Shown here in pieces: positions 46,315 to 59,954 of a stretch of 64,000 nucleotides of DNA. How positions within the stretch are numbered: the stretch's first letter is position 1; every line of letters starts with the position of its first letter. Made by a program: the position numbers and the translations under genes. The notes under the pieces were generated by a model. The model did not search any database. It was not told where the DNA came from and was given only the letters and a program-made list of their open reading frames with translations. Source of the stretch: Onthophagus taurus. Lineage: Eukaryota; Arthropoda; Insecta; Coleoptera; Scarabaeidae. Location: positions 28,706,001-28,770,000 of the forward strand of contig NC_091976.1 of assembly GCF_036711975.1 (NCBI RefSeq), given 5' to 3'.

Positions 46315-47984
46315 CTAGTTGGAAGAACCAATTGCTAATTTGAGAGAGACAAACAGAGTCTCTGATTTTATTGGCACAAGACTTTTGCTAACGGTGTCAC
46401 ATGTGGTAGCAATACCTGTAACTATAACGTTATTATATACTGACAAGTTGACTTCGTAATTGAATGTGAGGGAGAAGGAAACTCTGAAGGCAACTACCAC
46501 ATTCACCGAATATACAAACACAGTCTTTGTTATAACATTTCTGTAATTTCCAAAGATCTTGTAGGCATCGCTTGCATTGGAAATGTTATATTTATTACAG
46601 AAAGTTTTAAAATTACTTTCAGACTCCAGTGCTACTTGTAATTCACTTAGTGCAATCACTTTAAGAGTTATAGTACTAGTATGATCGCGTATAAAACTAG
46701 TTATGACTGTTGAATCGACTGTTTTTGTGCCAGTCACTTTAGTTAATATATAACTCTCTGAAACGAAGTATGCTTGGTTATTTGTAAACAGAAAACCACC
46801 ACCGAATTCAAGAGAATATATAAACGTATACTTATAGGAAATTGCAAAAATCATGTTGGCATCATCATTAACAAACGTTAATATCGTGCCGGTATATTGG
46901 AAATTAATATTAAGTCTGCCGAGCTGGAAACTAAATGCAAGGTAACTTTGAACGTAAAGAATATTTAGATTGACTGATAAATTGCCAATTTTGAAGGTTT
47001 TGCCAACTGACTGTGTATTCTTTGCATTACTGATACATTCATCTACTGATTTTTCCGAATTACTAACCAGTGTCGTGAATGATTCGAGATTTATTTCTAC
47101 GTTTATGTTCACAACAATATATAAAGCGGCGTTATGAGTTAACACTCCATAACGCGTGATAGTTATACCAATTGCGTTACTGAATGTTAATAATTGATGA
47201 CTTGTGGTATCAAATACTGTATAACAAAAGATAGTATATACATTGTAGTTTTTCCCGATGGCTTTGCCTGCGGAGAAGACCAATTTAAACACAATTCCGT
47301 AGGTTGTTTTGATCTTTGCAATAGTTTCTGCATCACCGGATATAAAGATGTTGTCAACATTAAACTCATTGCTCCTAATAAAGCGAAAGCTTATTATAAC
47401 AATATTTGAGTTGCTAGAGTCAAAGGCTGTATTGAAAGCTTCTCTTAACGCGGTGAAGTCGCTACCAAATATAAGGTTTATATCAATCTTCACAATCATG
47501 CAGCGCCCGGTTTTTATATCGATAACTAAACCAAATGAAGCATTACGAAGACCGATGAAGAACAACGAGTTCTTCGTGTCAATTGCCAAAACCACATTGG
47601 TTTTCTTATTAACGATAACTGTGACTTCTTCTATTTTCGAAACAGTAATTGTCACATTTGAGTTGAATATTATTTGCACCCCATTCTTCCACTCTACGGT
47701 TCCTGAATGAAAGAACACGAATAAATCAATTAAAAGTTATTTGAATATTTAATAAAATAAATATATAAAAACATTAAATTTACTTACCATTTTTAACAAC
47801 GTCGCATGTCCATTTACATTGATCGTTCGATGTACCTAATAAAAAATTTTACTTCTTCAATGTATTCAATAAAATTTGTATAAAAGCACAAATAGAAAGA
47901 TATCTTACCTGCTGTTGTAACGGCAAGTGTTGTTGCCGATAAACCGAGGACGCCGACAATTAAAGCAACAATAGAGGACTTCAT
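46315..47984 (-). CDS. Secreted proline-poor protein of unknown function, 3 exons
   Basis: Exons: 47909-47984, 47788-47835 and 46315-47702 (GT-AG, in phase), giving 503 residues. Exon 1 encodes a clear signal peptide (MKSSIVALIVGVLGLSATTL). The mature protein starts with a Cys pair (QCKWTCDVV) and then alternates Val/Ile/Phe with Thr/Ser/Asn throughout. That suggests a beta-rich fold with no further membrane segment. Only one proline (in LVPIKS) is present, and there are two tryptophans. Several N-glycosylation sequons occur (NVT, NAS, NLS, NIS). I do not recognise the family. A TATA box upstream and the intact long frame with clean introns argue for a real, expressed gene. It could be an extracellular coat, adhesive or fibre-forming protein, but that is speculation. 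Confidence 0.82.
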
Positions 47985-48047
47985 CTTATTATACTAGTAA
48001 GTGGGTTTACTAGTAGACGGAATTGCTTTTTTGTTTTTAGTCGCAGA

Positions 48048-48056
48048 CTTTATATA
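48048..48056 (-). promoter_or_regulatory. TATA box of the secreted-protein gene
   Basis: TATATAAAG on the minus strand, about 65-70 bases upstream of the start codon at 47984. That fits a TATA-driven promoter with a short 5' UTR of about 40 bases. Confidence 0.65.
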
Positions 48057-48604
48057 CTACTTAAACGGCATCCTGAACATTTCGTTATCGATAACAACGA
48101 GATGCTTCGAGGTGCTTTCTTCTTTCGCAATACAAACGCAGGGTTCCTTCGTTGCAAAATAGATAATTTTGCATACTTGTGATAGTATCGTGGAATGTTC
48201 ATTTCGCAACTTTACCTTTTTTTCTAATATTTCTCTGTAATTTTATTTCACTTCAATCATAAAAAGATCGTTTTAATTAATAAATTATTTAATTTTTAAT
48301 CTATTTGTACAAATATTTCGTGATTTCTTCACGGATTTTAGGCGAAAAATGCAGGATTTCTTAATATAATAAGAAAATATATAAATTCCCTGATAAAACG
48401 GGAATGTTTCTCTAACATAATTGTATATCAGTAACGAACACAAAAATTTGTTGCAAAACGATGGACGTCAAAGATTTTTTTAAAGAATTACTAAACTTTT
48501 TTCTTACTCAACTAATGCCTTCATATTCATTTCTTTACGATACTTGCCTTTAACAATCAAATTGTGATGTTAAAATGTAGTGGTTTACTTGAAATTAATT
48601 TTGT
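48057..48604. other. AT-rich intergenic flank of the satellite, no gene
   Basis: Upstream region of the secreted-protein gene. It contains TTCGTTATCGATAACAACGA near 48080, a short palindromic patch, but no coding frame. Confidence 0.35.
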
Positions 48605-51600
48605 TCTTAAATTTAAACGATCATCTTAAATTCGTAATCTGCGTAAAATTCCCGTTAATTTGATACCAAACACGACCTATTTGCGATAAAAATTAATAAT
48701 TAAAGAGAGATGGAGATATTCAAACAAATTCAATTGTTTTTTAGGTTAATTCGGGATATCTCGGGAAGTTTTTAACCGAAATACGTCGAGTTTGGATTCG
48801 TTTTAAAGGATTTTTAATTCTCTTTACGATCATCTTAATTAAAAATAATTTTGAGAAATTTTTGTCAATTAAAAGAATTTTTAAAATTATGAAATCGATC
48901 ATCTTAAATTCGTAATCTGCGTAAAATTCCCGTTAATTTGATACCAAACACGACCTATTTGCGATAAAAATTAATAATTAAAGAGAGATGGAGATATTCA
49001 AACAAATTCAATTGTTTTTTAGGTTAATTCGGGATATCTCGGGAAGTTTTTAACCGAAATACGTCGAGTTTGGATTCGTTTTAAAGGATTTTTAATTCTC
49101 TTTACGATCATCTTAATTAAAAATAATTTTGAGAAATTTTTGTCAATTAAAAGAATTTTTAAAATTATGAAATCGATCATCTTAAATTCGTAATCTGCGT
49201 AAAATTCCCGTTAATTTGATACCAAACACGACCTATTTGCGATAAAAATTAATAATTAAAGAGAGATGGAGATATTCAAACAAATTAAATTGTTTTTTAG
49301 GTTAATTTGGGATATCTCGGGAAGTTTTTAACCGAAATACGTCGAGTTTGGATGCGATTTAAAGGATTTTTAATTCTCTTTACGATTATCTTAATTAAAA
49401 ATAATTTTGAGAATTTTTTGTCAATTAAAAAATTTTTAAAATAATGAAATCGATCATCTTAAATTCGTAATCTGCGTCAAATTTCCGTTAATTTGATACC
49501 AAACACGACCTATTTGCGATAAAAATTAATAATTAAAGAGAGATGGAGATATTCAAACAAATTCAATTGTTTTTTAGGTTAATTTGGGATATCTCGGGAA
49601 GTTTTTAACCGAAATACGTCGAGTTTGGATCCGAATTAAAGGATTTTTAATTCTCTTTACGATTATCTTAATTAAAAATAATTTTGAAAAATTTTTGTCA
49701 ATTAAAAGAATTTTTAAAATTATTAAATCGATCATCCTAAATTCGTAATCTGCGTAAAATTCCCGTTAATTTGATACCAAACATGACCTATTTGCGATAA
49801 ATTAATGATTAAAGAGAGATGCAGATATATAAACAAATTCAATTGTTTTTTAGGTTAATTCGGGATATCTCGGGAAGTTTTTAACCGAAATACGTCGAGT
49901 TTGGATTCGTTTTAAAGGATTTTTAATTCTCTTTACGATTATCTTAATTAAAAATAATTTTGAGAAATTTTTGTCAATTAAAAAATTTTTAAAATAATGA
50001 AATCGATCATCTTAAATTCGTAATCTGCGTAAAATTCCCGTTAATTTGATACCAAACACGACCTATTTACGGTAAAATTAATAATTAGAGAGAGATGGAG
50101 ATATTCAAACAAATTCAATTGTTTTTTTAGGTTAATTCGGGATATCTCGGATAGTTTTTAACCGAAATACGTCGAGTTTGGATTCGTTTTAAAGGATTTT
50201 TAATTCTCTTTACGATTATCTTAATTAAAAATAATTTTGAGAAATTTTTGTCAATTAAAAGAATTTTTAAAATTATGAAATCGATCATCTTAAATTCGTA
50301 ATCTGCGTAAAATTCCGGTTAATTTGATACCAAACACGACTTATTTGCGATAAAAATTAATAATTAAAGAGAGATGGAGATATTCAAACAAATTCAATTG
50401 TTTTTTAGGTTAATTTGGGATATCTCAGGAAGTTTTTAACCGAAATACGTCGAGTTTGGATTCGTTTTAAAGGATTTTTGATTCTCTTTACGATTATCAC
50501 AATTAAAAATAATTTTGAGAATTTTTATTAATTAAAATATTTTTAAAATTATGAAATCGATCATCTTAAATTCGTAATCTGCGTAAAATTCCCGTTAATT
50601 TGATACCAAACACGACCTATTTGCGATAAAAATTAATAATTAAAGAGAGATGGAGATATTCAAACAAATTCAATTGTTTTTTAGGTTAATTTGGGATATC
50701 TCGGGAAGTTTTTAACCGAAATACGTCGAGTTTGGATGCGATTTAAAGGATTCTTAATTCTCTTTACGATTATCTTAATTAAAAATAATTTTGAGAAATT
50801 TTTGTCAATTAAAAAATTTTTAAAATAATGAAATCGATCATCCTAAATTCGTAATCTGCGTAAAATTCCCGTTAATTTGATACCAAACATGACCTATTTG
50901 CGATAAATTAATGATTAAAGAGAGATGCAGATATATAAACAAATTCAATTGTTTTTTTAGGTTAATTCGGGATATCTCGGGAAGTTTTTAACCGAAATAC
51001 GTCGAGTTTGGATTCGTTTTAAAGGATTTTTAATTCTCTTTACGATTATCTTAATTAAAAATAATTTTGAGAAATTTTTGTCAATTAAAAAATTTTTAAA
51101 ATAATGAAATCGATCATCTTAAATTCGTAATCTGCGTAAAATTCCCGTTAATTTGATACCAAACACGACCTATTTACGGTAAAATTAATAATTAGAGAGA
51201 GATGGAGATATTCAAACAAATTCAATTGTTTTTTTAGGTTAATTCGGGATATCTCGGATAGTTTTTAACCGAAATACGTCGAGTTTGGATTCGTTTTAAA
51301 GGATTTTTAATTCTCTTTACGATTATCTTAATTAAAAATAATTTTGAGAAATTTTTGTCAATTAAAAGAATTTTTAAAATTATGAAATCGATCATCTTAA
51401 ATTCGTAATCTGCGTAAAATTCCGGTTAATTTGATACCAAACACGACTTATTTGCGATAAAAATTAATAATTAAAGAGAGATGGAGATATTCAAACAAAT
51501 TCAATTGTTTTTTAGGTTAATTTGGGATATCTCAGGAAGTTTTTAACCGAAATACGTCGAGTTTGGATTCGTTTTAAAGGATTTTTGATTCTCTTTACGA

Positions 51601-52995
51601 TTATCACAATTAAAAATAATTTTGAGAATTTTTATTAATTAAAATATTTTTAAAATTATGAAATCGATCATCTTAAATTCGTAATCTGCGTAAAATTCCC
51701 GTTAATTTGATACCAAACACGACCTATTTGCGATAAAAATTAATAATTAAAGAGAGATGGAGATATTCAAACAAATTCAATTGTTTTTTAGGTTAATTTG
51801 GGATATCTCGGGAAGTTTTTAACCGAAATACGTCGAGTTTGGATTCGTTTTAAAGGATTTTTAATTCTCTTTACGATTATCTTAATTAAAAATAATTTTG
51901 AGAAATTTTTGTAAATTAAAAAATTTTTAAAATAATGAAATCGATCATCCTAAATTCGTAATCTGCGTAAAATTCCCGTTAATTTGATACCAAACACGAC
52001 CTATTTGCGATAAAAATTAATAATTAAAGAGAGATGAAAATATTGAAACAAATTCAATTGTTTTTTAGGTTAATTTGGGATATCTCGGGAAGTTTTTAAC
52101 CGAAATACGTCGAGTTTGGATCCGAATTAAAGGATTTTTAATTCTCTTTACGATTATCTTAATTAAAAATAATTTTGAAAAATTTTTGTCAATTAAAAGA
52201 ATTTTTAAAATTATTAAATCGATCATCATAAATTCGTAATCTGCGTAAAATTCCCGTTAATTTGATACCAAACACGACCTATTTGCGATAAAAATTACTA
52301 ATTAAAGACAGATGGAGATATTCAAACAAATTCAATTGTTTTTTAGGTTAATTTGGGATATCTCGGGAAGTTTTTAACCGAAATACGTCGAGTTTGGATT
52401 CGTTTTAAAGGATTTTTAATTCTCTTTAAATTCCCTTAATTAAAAATAATTTTGAGAAATTTTTGTCAATTAAAAAATTTTTAAAATAATTAAATCGATC
52501 ATCCTAAATTCGTAATCTGCGTAAAATTCCCGTTAATTTGATACCAAACATGACCTATTTGCGATAAATTAATGATTAAAGAGAGATGCAGATATATAAA
52601 CAAATTCAATTGTTTTTTTAGGTTAATTCGGGGTATCTCGGGAAGTTTTTAACCGAAATACGTCGAGTTTGGATTCGTTTTAAAGGATTTTTAATTCTCT
52701 TTACGATTATCTTAATTAAAAATAATTTTGAGAAATTTTTGTCAATTAAAAGAATTTTTAAAATTATAAAATCGATCATCCTAAATTCGTAATCTGCGTA
52801 AAATTCCCGTTAATTTGATACCAAACACGACCTATTTGCGATAAAAATTAATAATTAAAGAGAGATGGAGGTATTCAAACAAATTCAATTGTTTTTTAGG
52901 TTAATTTGGTATATCTCGGGAAGTTTTTAACCGAAATACGTCGAGTTTGGATTCGTTTTAAAGTATTTTTAATTCTCTTTACGATTATCTTAATT
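48605..52995. repeat. 277-bp satellite, about 16 copies with higher-order structure
   Basis: The marker TTCGTAATCTGCGTAAAATT starts near 48631, 48909, 49187 and 49464, and so on at 277-278 spacing to about 52790. Each unit contains TTTGATACCAAACACGACCT, GAGATGGAGATATTCAAACA, ATATCTCGGGAAGTTTTTAA and ACGTCGAGTTTGGATTCG. Variant units repeat together about 1107 bp apart (49781/50887, 50061/51168, 50314/51421), showing a four-unit block duplication. It fills the space between two divergent genes. Confidence 0.96.
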
Positions 52996-53168
52996 AAATA
53001 TATTTCTTCAAACACTATGAGAAGTCGTGTAAAAAAATGTAACGTTAGAAACACTTTTTATGTATAATTACATATGTATGTAGCACATAAAACCGCAGGA
53101 TTAACAGGGATAGAGAATGGAAGGATTATAAAAACCCTTCTTGATTGCAATCCCTAGAGATTATAAAA

Positions 53169-53197
53169 TACAGTTTTTAGTGACACTAAAAACTGTA
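53169..53197. other. Perfect 29-base palindrome
   Basis: TACAGTTTTTAGTG and CACTAAAAACTGTA are exact reverse complements separated by one base. It sits 320 bases upstream of the SVEP1-like gene and may be an extruding hairpin or a miniature transposon end pair. Confidence 0.7.
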
Positions 53198-53398
53198 ATT
53201 ATATTATTTTAAAGAAAAATAATCTAAAATGAAAGCAATTAAATTTATATAAATCAAATATCTGTTTAAAATTTCTTTAATTATTCATTTTATATCAAAA
53301 CAAAAACAAGAAATTATATAATTGAAATCGTCAGTTATCTCAAACGTTGTTCTAATAATGAACATATGAGCAACACATGTCGATTTATCTCAAGAACA

Positions 53399-53406
53399 TA
53401 TAAAAA
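53399..53406 (+). promoter_or_regulatory. TATA box of the SVEP1-like gene
   Basis: TATAAAAA lies 109 bases upstream of the start codon at 53515. A TCAGTG initiator-like motif occurs at 53460-53466, but the spacing to TATA is longer than usual, so the start is more likely near 53430. Confidence 0.55.
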
Positions 53407-53514
53407 CACATCCTGCGTACAGCGCGCAATGTCCGTTGATCATCAAAACGCACTTAAATTTCAGTGCGTACCCAAACTATTCAAAATCTTCCGCGAAATA
53501 AATAATAAATAAAA

Positions 53515-56500
53515 ATGCAAATAATCCTTTTCGGATTATTTTGTGTACAGTATTCATTAGTTTTCGGTGAAAACGATGTGTTAAGGTTAAAAGATCACCG
53601 GGAATTTTTCAATTTTGGAATTAAAAAGCCAAAAGCGAGTGTAACCGACGATAACGGCGCGTTTAAATCAAAAGTTGAAGTTTTAGGGAGAATCTTTAAA
53701 GAGAAAATAACCGAAATCAAGTCAAACAATCAATTGGATTTTATTTTTTTGATTGATGCCTCATCGAGTATCGGGGAGATTAATTTTAAAAATGAATTAA
53801 AATTCGTTCGGAAATTACTGAGTGATGTCACCATCGATTACGATCATTCCAGAATTGCTTTGATCACGTATAGTTCGAGAAATAAAATAGTTAAGAGTGT
53901 TGATGAAATTTCAAAACCAAAAATGGAAAATAATAAATGTTTGTTGTTAAATAAAGAAATCGATAATATTACTTATTCCGGTGGGGACACTTTTACTTTA
54001 GGAGCTTTTGAAACTGCCAAAGAAATTTTTCAACATTCTAGAAATTCGAGTAAGAAGGTTTTGTTTCTTATCACCGATGGGTTTTCTAATGGGGGCGATC
54101 CCGTTCCTGTTGCGCAAGATTTAAAAAAAGATAATGTTACTATATTTACCATTGGAATAAGAAACGGAAATTTTCAAGAATTGTATCAATTATCTTCTTC
54201 GCCCGGCGAATATTACAGTTATCTTTTAGACAGTTATAATCAATTTGAGAGCTTAGCCAGGAGAGCTTTACATGTTGGTAAGAAAATTATTAATTAATAA
54301 AGAAAAAACGTTATTATTAAAAAAAAATGTTTTAGATTTACAAACTGGTGAATATATTCCATTGGGGACATCGAAACCTTGCGATAATTTATGCAAAGAG
54401 GGAAACTGTTGCGATGAAGAAGCTTTATGTACGTGCGGAACATCGACTGGCCATTACAGTTGTATTTGTAAACCAGGTTTTTTCGGTTCTGGATTACACA
54501 ATGATTGTTCACGTAATTAATTTGTTTTTGGCACAAAAGAAAATTGATTAATTAATTAATTTCCATATTAGCTTGTCCAATTAACACATTTTCAAACGGC
54601 CCGAATTTATGTCTTCCTTGTCCCGATCCAAATCAATCGGCCAATTTGGGTTCGATCGGAATTGAAAGTTGTAAATGTAAAAGTGGATTTCAACCAACGA
54701 ATGATAATAGATGCGAAGTTTTAAAATGTGAAAAATTAGCAGCACCAGAGCATGGATATTTTGTTAAAAAACGAGAATGCGCTAACGTTTTAAACAGCGC
54801 TTGTGGAATCCGTTGTGAAATTGGTTATATCCTCGAAGGAACCAGCATAAGATTGTGTCAAGCGAATGCTACATGGAGTGGACAAGAACCATCATGTTTA
54901 GGTAAAAATTAAATTAATATAATTTAATTTATCATCAACGTTTATTTTTAGTAAAAACTTGTGAGGCTTTACAAACCCCTCTTCACGGCAACATGACATG
55001 TAAACACCAAGAATTAGAAACAACTTACACAAACGAACCAAAACTCCCCGTTGATACGGTTTGTTCGTTTTCCTGCGACCAAGGAAGAACATTATTAGGC
55101 TCCAAACAAAGAACTTGCCTACCGTTAGCTCATTGGGATGGTTTAAAAACATCGTGCAAATGTGATAATATCTCAAATTTATTTAAAAACTTTATTATTA
55201 AACAAAAATCGTTTCAGTGGTGAAATGTAATAAGTTACCAAAAATTCCTTTCGGGAAAATCGAACCAAGTTCTTGTCAAATTGGAAAACAAAATTTCGGA
55301 AAACATTGTTCGATTTCTTGCGAGGATGGTTTCGAATTAATCGGGCCGAAAGAGAAAATTTGTAATGGATTCCACGGAAATTGGAATAACAAAAAAGATA
55401 ATAAATGTAAAGATGTTACAAAGCCGGTTTTAATTTGCCCAGAAAATATAAAAAATTTTACTTTACCCGGGAAAAATTATGGAAACGCTCATTGGAAACT
55501 CCTCAATGTGACCGATAATTCAGGTTTAAACGTAACGATTTGGACGAAACCCTCCATTTCTAACGTAACCAATTTTAAATTTAAACTTGGTACAACTATT
55601 GTTACGTATTATGCGCAAGATTTTCAAAGAAACGTTGCTAAATGTAGCTTTAATGTGGAAATAATTGGTAAGTTAATAATAAATCTAATCTAATAATAAT
55701 TAGAATAATTAGCTCAGATAAGAATTGATATACAGGGTTGTCTCAGCGAGACCGGTCATTAGACGTTTCTGGGGTTCTGGCCAAAATAAAAATTTGAGAA
55801 TTCAGACATAAGTATTATCAATTACGTTCTCTTCGTCTAAAATATTTTCAGATTTCTAGCACTTCCGGTTATACCGGAAGGCGCCACCTACTTTTTTTTT
55901 TTTTTAATGGAAAACCCTGTATATTTTTACATATTTGGATTTTACTGTTTTGAAGGTTGATAAATAAGTTTACTTTTTGTAATTTTATTCGGCCGTTCTC
56001 GAGTTATTCGATTTTTTCTAGAAAAATCTGCTCCAACGGACATTTTTTCAAAAAATCATAGAACACTCGATTTTTGAGATATCAATTTAGATCAATTTAG
56101 AATTTAGATTTCATGGCACACTAGGCTAAATATCCATAATATGTGTGCATTTTTCAAAAAACCCTAATTATCTCCCAAACTATTAATGTTAGGTATGGGA
56201 CATATCGGATATAAAAGATGTAGAATGAGACGCCGAAGACGACTAAGTAATAAAATATGGGGGGTGCCATTTAAAAAAATAAAGTTATGGTACTTCCAAA
56301 TTTTGAAAAGTTAACGTGCTATAGTAAAGTGACCGAACGTTCTAGGTAGCCGTTCTCGGCACCAAAACATACTCCATCATGTTGCTTAAGCATGTTTTGA
56401 ATCCTAAATTGATATCCCGAAAATCGAGTGTTCTCTGATTTTTTGAACAAATGTCTGCTGAATTGCAAAAAGTAAAGTTATTTATAAACCTTGAAAACAG

Positions 56501-58954
56501 ACAAATCCAAATATGCAAAAATATACAGGGTGTTCCATTTAAAAAAATAAAGTAGGTGGCGATTTCCGGTATAACCGGAAGTGCAAGAAATATGAAAATA
56601 TTTTAGTCGAAGAGATCGTAATTGGTAATACTTAAGTCTGAATTCTCAAATTTTTATTTTCGCCAGAACCCCAGAAACGTCTAATGACCGGTCTCGCTGA
56701 GACACCTGTAGTTACTTATTTAATCGTATGGATGTAGAAAGTGTGGCGAAGAAAATATTAATTAGTATTAAGAAATAAAAAAAAGGTATTGTTCAGCGGA
56801 GTGGAAGACTGGGAAGTACTGGAAGGGTCTAGATGGAGAAGAGGAAGACTGGTCAAAACGAAGAAAAGACAAGAAGGAAGATTGACATTGAAACCTAAAA
56901 AAATATATTGTATTGGAAGAAAGCTAGAAAGATACTGGTAGTAGCAGAAAGAAACTAAACAGAGATTGTAACAATAAGCACAAGATTCGGCATGGAGGAA
57001 GGAAATTGAAACGAGTCTCTCAAAGGAACTAGAGATTGGAAAGTACTGGAAGGGTCTAGATGGAGAAGAGGAAGACTGGTCAAAAAGAAGGAAACACAAG
57101 AAGGAAGATCGACATTGAAACTTAAAGAAAGTGATTAAACGAAAAAAGGGAATGTTACAAATATGCTGGTAATAGAAGAAAGAGGGCAAATAGAAGCTGG
57201 AAAGATGAAAAAGAAACTTTGACAATTAATCGGGTATTGAGAGGAACCTGTAGAAGCAAGACAACTACTGCGCAGAAAAGAAAATGTGTGGAAATAGCAT
57301 GGTAATAGAAAAAAGGGGCTGAATATATATAAATTGGAGACTACACAAAGAAGAAGGAATTAGATTAAAAAGGAGAAAGCTAGAAAGATACTGGTAGTAG
57401 CAGAAAGAAACTAAACAGAGATTGTAACAATAAGCACAAGATTCGGCATGGAGGAAGGAAATTGAAACGAGTCTCTCAAAGGAACTAGAGATTGGAAAGT
57501 ACTGGAAGGGTCTAGATGGAGAAGAGGAAGACTGGTCAAAAAGAAGGAAACACAAGAAGGAAGATCGACATTGAACCTTAAAGAAAGTGATTAAACGAGA
57601 AAAGGGAATGTTACAAATATGCTGGTAATAGAAGAAAGAGGCCAAATAGATGCTGGAAAGATGAAAAAGAATCATTGACAATGAGTCAGGTATTGGGAGG
57701 AACCTGTAAAAGCAAGAAAACTACTGTGCAGAGAAGAAAATGTGTGGAAATAGCATGGTAATAGAAGAAAGGGACTGAGTAAATACAAATCGGAGATTGG
57801 ATAAAGAAGAAAGGATTAAGAGGAAAATTGAAACAAGACTCTAAAACGAACTAAAAAGACTTCTAGTAGAAATCCTTTGATGATGTGATATCAGATTTTC
57901 AGTTTTCTGATTCAATCAAGTTTACGATTTATATTTACTAAATAATTTATAAATTCCAAACTTGGAATTTTACATCTGCCTTGATTATTCCACCTTAATA
58001 ACAATTTCACCTCTTGTTCTATAAGTTTAAGGAACGTTTGAGGTTAGGTTATTCCAAATATAAACATTTAAAATTTTATTCGTTAAGAGTGTAAAGGCAA
58101 AAAAGGTATTGTTCAGGGGAATAAAAGACTGGAAACTACTGGAAGGGTCTAGATGGAGAAGAGGAAGACTGGTCAAAAAGGACGAAACACAAAAAGGAAA
58201 ATTGACATTGAAACTTAAAGAAAGTGATTAAATTAGAAAAGGGAATGTTACAAAAATGCTGGTAATAGAAGAAAGGGGCCTAATAGAAGCTGGAAAGATG
58301 AAAAAGAATCTTTGACAATGAATCAGGTATAGGGAGGAACTTGTAAAAACAAGAAAACTACTGCGCAGAGAAGAAAATATGTGAAAATAGCATGGTAATA
58401 AGTACAAATCGGAGATTGGATAAAGAAGAAAGATTTTCAGTTTTCTGACTCACAAGGGGACCACCAGACGTGTGACCCTCCGATTTTGAAAAAATTTGGT
58501 GTAAGGGTAGGAAATTATATTTAAACCTTATTGGTGAAGTACTATTATTAGACGCCTAGGCATTTTGGAGAAAATAAATTTTAAAAATTTTGAAATTTTA
58601 AGTTTCGTGAAGTGCGTCTAGTCAACCCTATTGGTTTTACGCTCGTGGCAACAGGTCCGGCAGCTGAGCTAGTTAAGGCGCTAGTTACAGACTCGATGCC
58701 CCGAGTTCGCGCCTCGGTAACGGCGTTTTTTTTTTTTTTAATTATAAATTTATTTTTACGTTAAGTCGTAATATGGTAAAGTACTGTGAGGTAATATAAC
58801 ACAAAAAACCTTTTTTCTACACCCACATGTATATGTATATGTTCTGTTTTCTGCACAATTGACATAACAAATTACTTTTGAGAAATACTACGAAAAACAC
58901 GCATTCTTTGTGTAAATACCAAGAGTAAACATATAAGAGTTAAGGAAAGTACAG

Positions 58955-58992
<38 letters not shown>

Positions 58993-59916
58993 GAACCCTT
59001 CTACCATTTAATGGTATAGGGCATCACAAATTTATAAAAAAGACATTTTATTTATACTCACATCAATGTGGCAGGTAAGCAATTGTTAGGGTGATATATA
59101 TCATAAAAACATTGAAAACATAAATTTTCGTAGCACACTGCGCACCTTAATAGAGTAGGGTTTTTACAAGAGCACGGTTTTTTTAGAACATTAGAATTAA
59201 AGCACACTTCATTCACATATAAAAAGACCTCTCTATCATCAGTTAGTTTTGATGCAAACCAAGCATACCTTAACATATTGTTAAAAACAGATGCTGACAA
59301 CTGATGATGTACAAGAGAGTGAATTTTTATACAATCTTCTCTCCCCGAAATTTCTCGCTTTTTTTCTATCAAAGCGGAACAATTTTGAAGCCGTTTGATG
59401 AAGTTCTTAACTTGTCTATAAAAATAAACATCACAAGGTTGGCAGAGGGGAGTACATCTTGCAGGAATCACTTTTAACGTACAAATTGAATGGTGATTAT
59501 CGTCCTTAAAAATGTCATCATATAAGGATGGATTTGTTTGGCCTCCCCAGGAATCAAATTTCGGGGAGAGAAGATTGTATAAAAATTCACTCTCTTGTAC
59601 ATCATCAGTTGTCAGCATCTGTTTTTAACAATATGTTAAGATATGCTTGGTTTGCATCAAAACTAACTGATGATAGAGAGGTCTTTTTAAATGTGAATGA
59701 AGTATGCTTTAATTCTAATGTTCTAAAAAAACCGTGCTCTTGTAAAAACCCTACTCTATTAAGGTGCGCAGTGTGCTACGAAAATTTATGTTTTCAATGT
59801 TTTTATGATATATATCACCCTAACAATTGCTTACCTGCCACATTGATGTGAGTATAAATAAAATGTCTTTTTTATAAATTTGTGATGCCCTATACCATTA
59901 AATGGTAGAAGGGTTC

Positions 59917-59954
<38 letters not shown>

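Noticed and set aside
47187-47710. Frames of 71 and 133 residues on plus and 60 on minus over the secreted-protein gene.
   Set aside because: They overlap the long, spliced, signal-peptide-bearing gene and have no motifs of their own.
46315-47984. Idea that the proline-poor secreted protein is a pore-forming toxin.
   Set aside because: Beta-rich composition alone is not evidence; no toxin motif or family is recognisable.
48605-52995. Regularly spaced repeats as a CRISPR-like array.
   Set aside because: Whole 277-bp units repeat with no unique spacers, and the genome is eukaryotic.
56758-57681. Ser/Phe/Leu-rich minus-strand frames of 155 and 138 residues, similar to each other.
   Set aside because: They are the complement of a purine-rich repeat; the similarity reflects the DNA repeat and no protein motif is present.
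58655-58725. A functional tRNA gene in the fold-back.
   Set aside because: Only the T-arm and A/B-box-like patches are good; no anticodon stem or acceptor stem forms.
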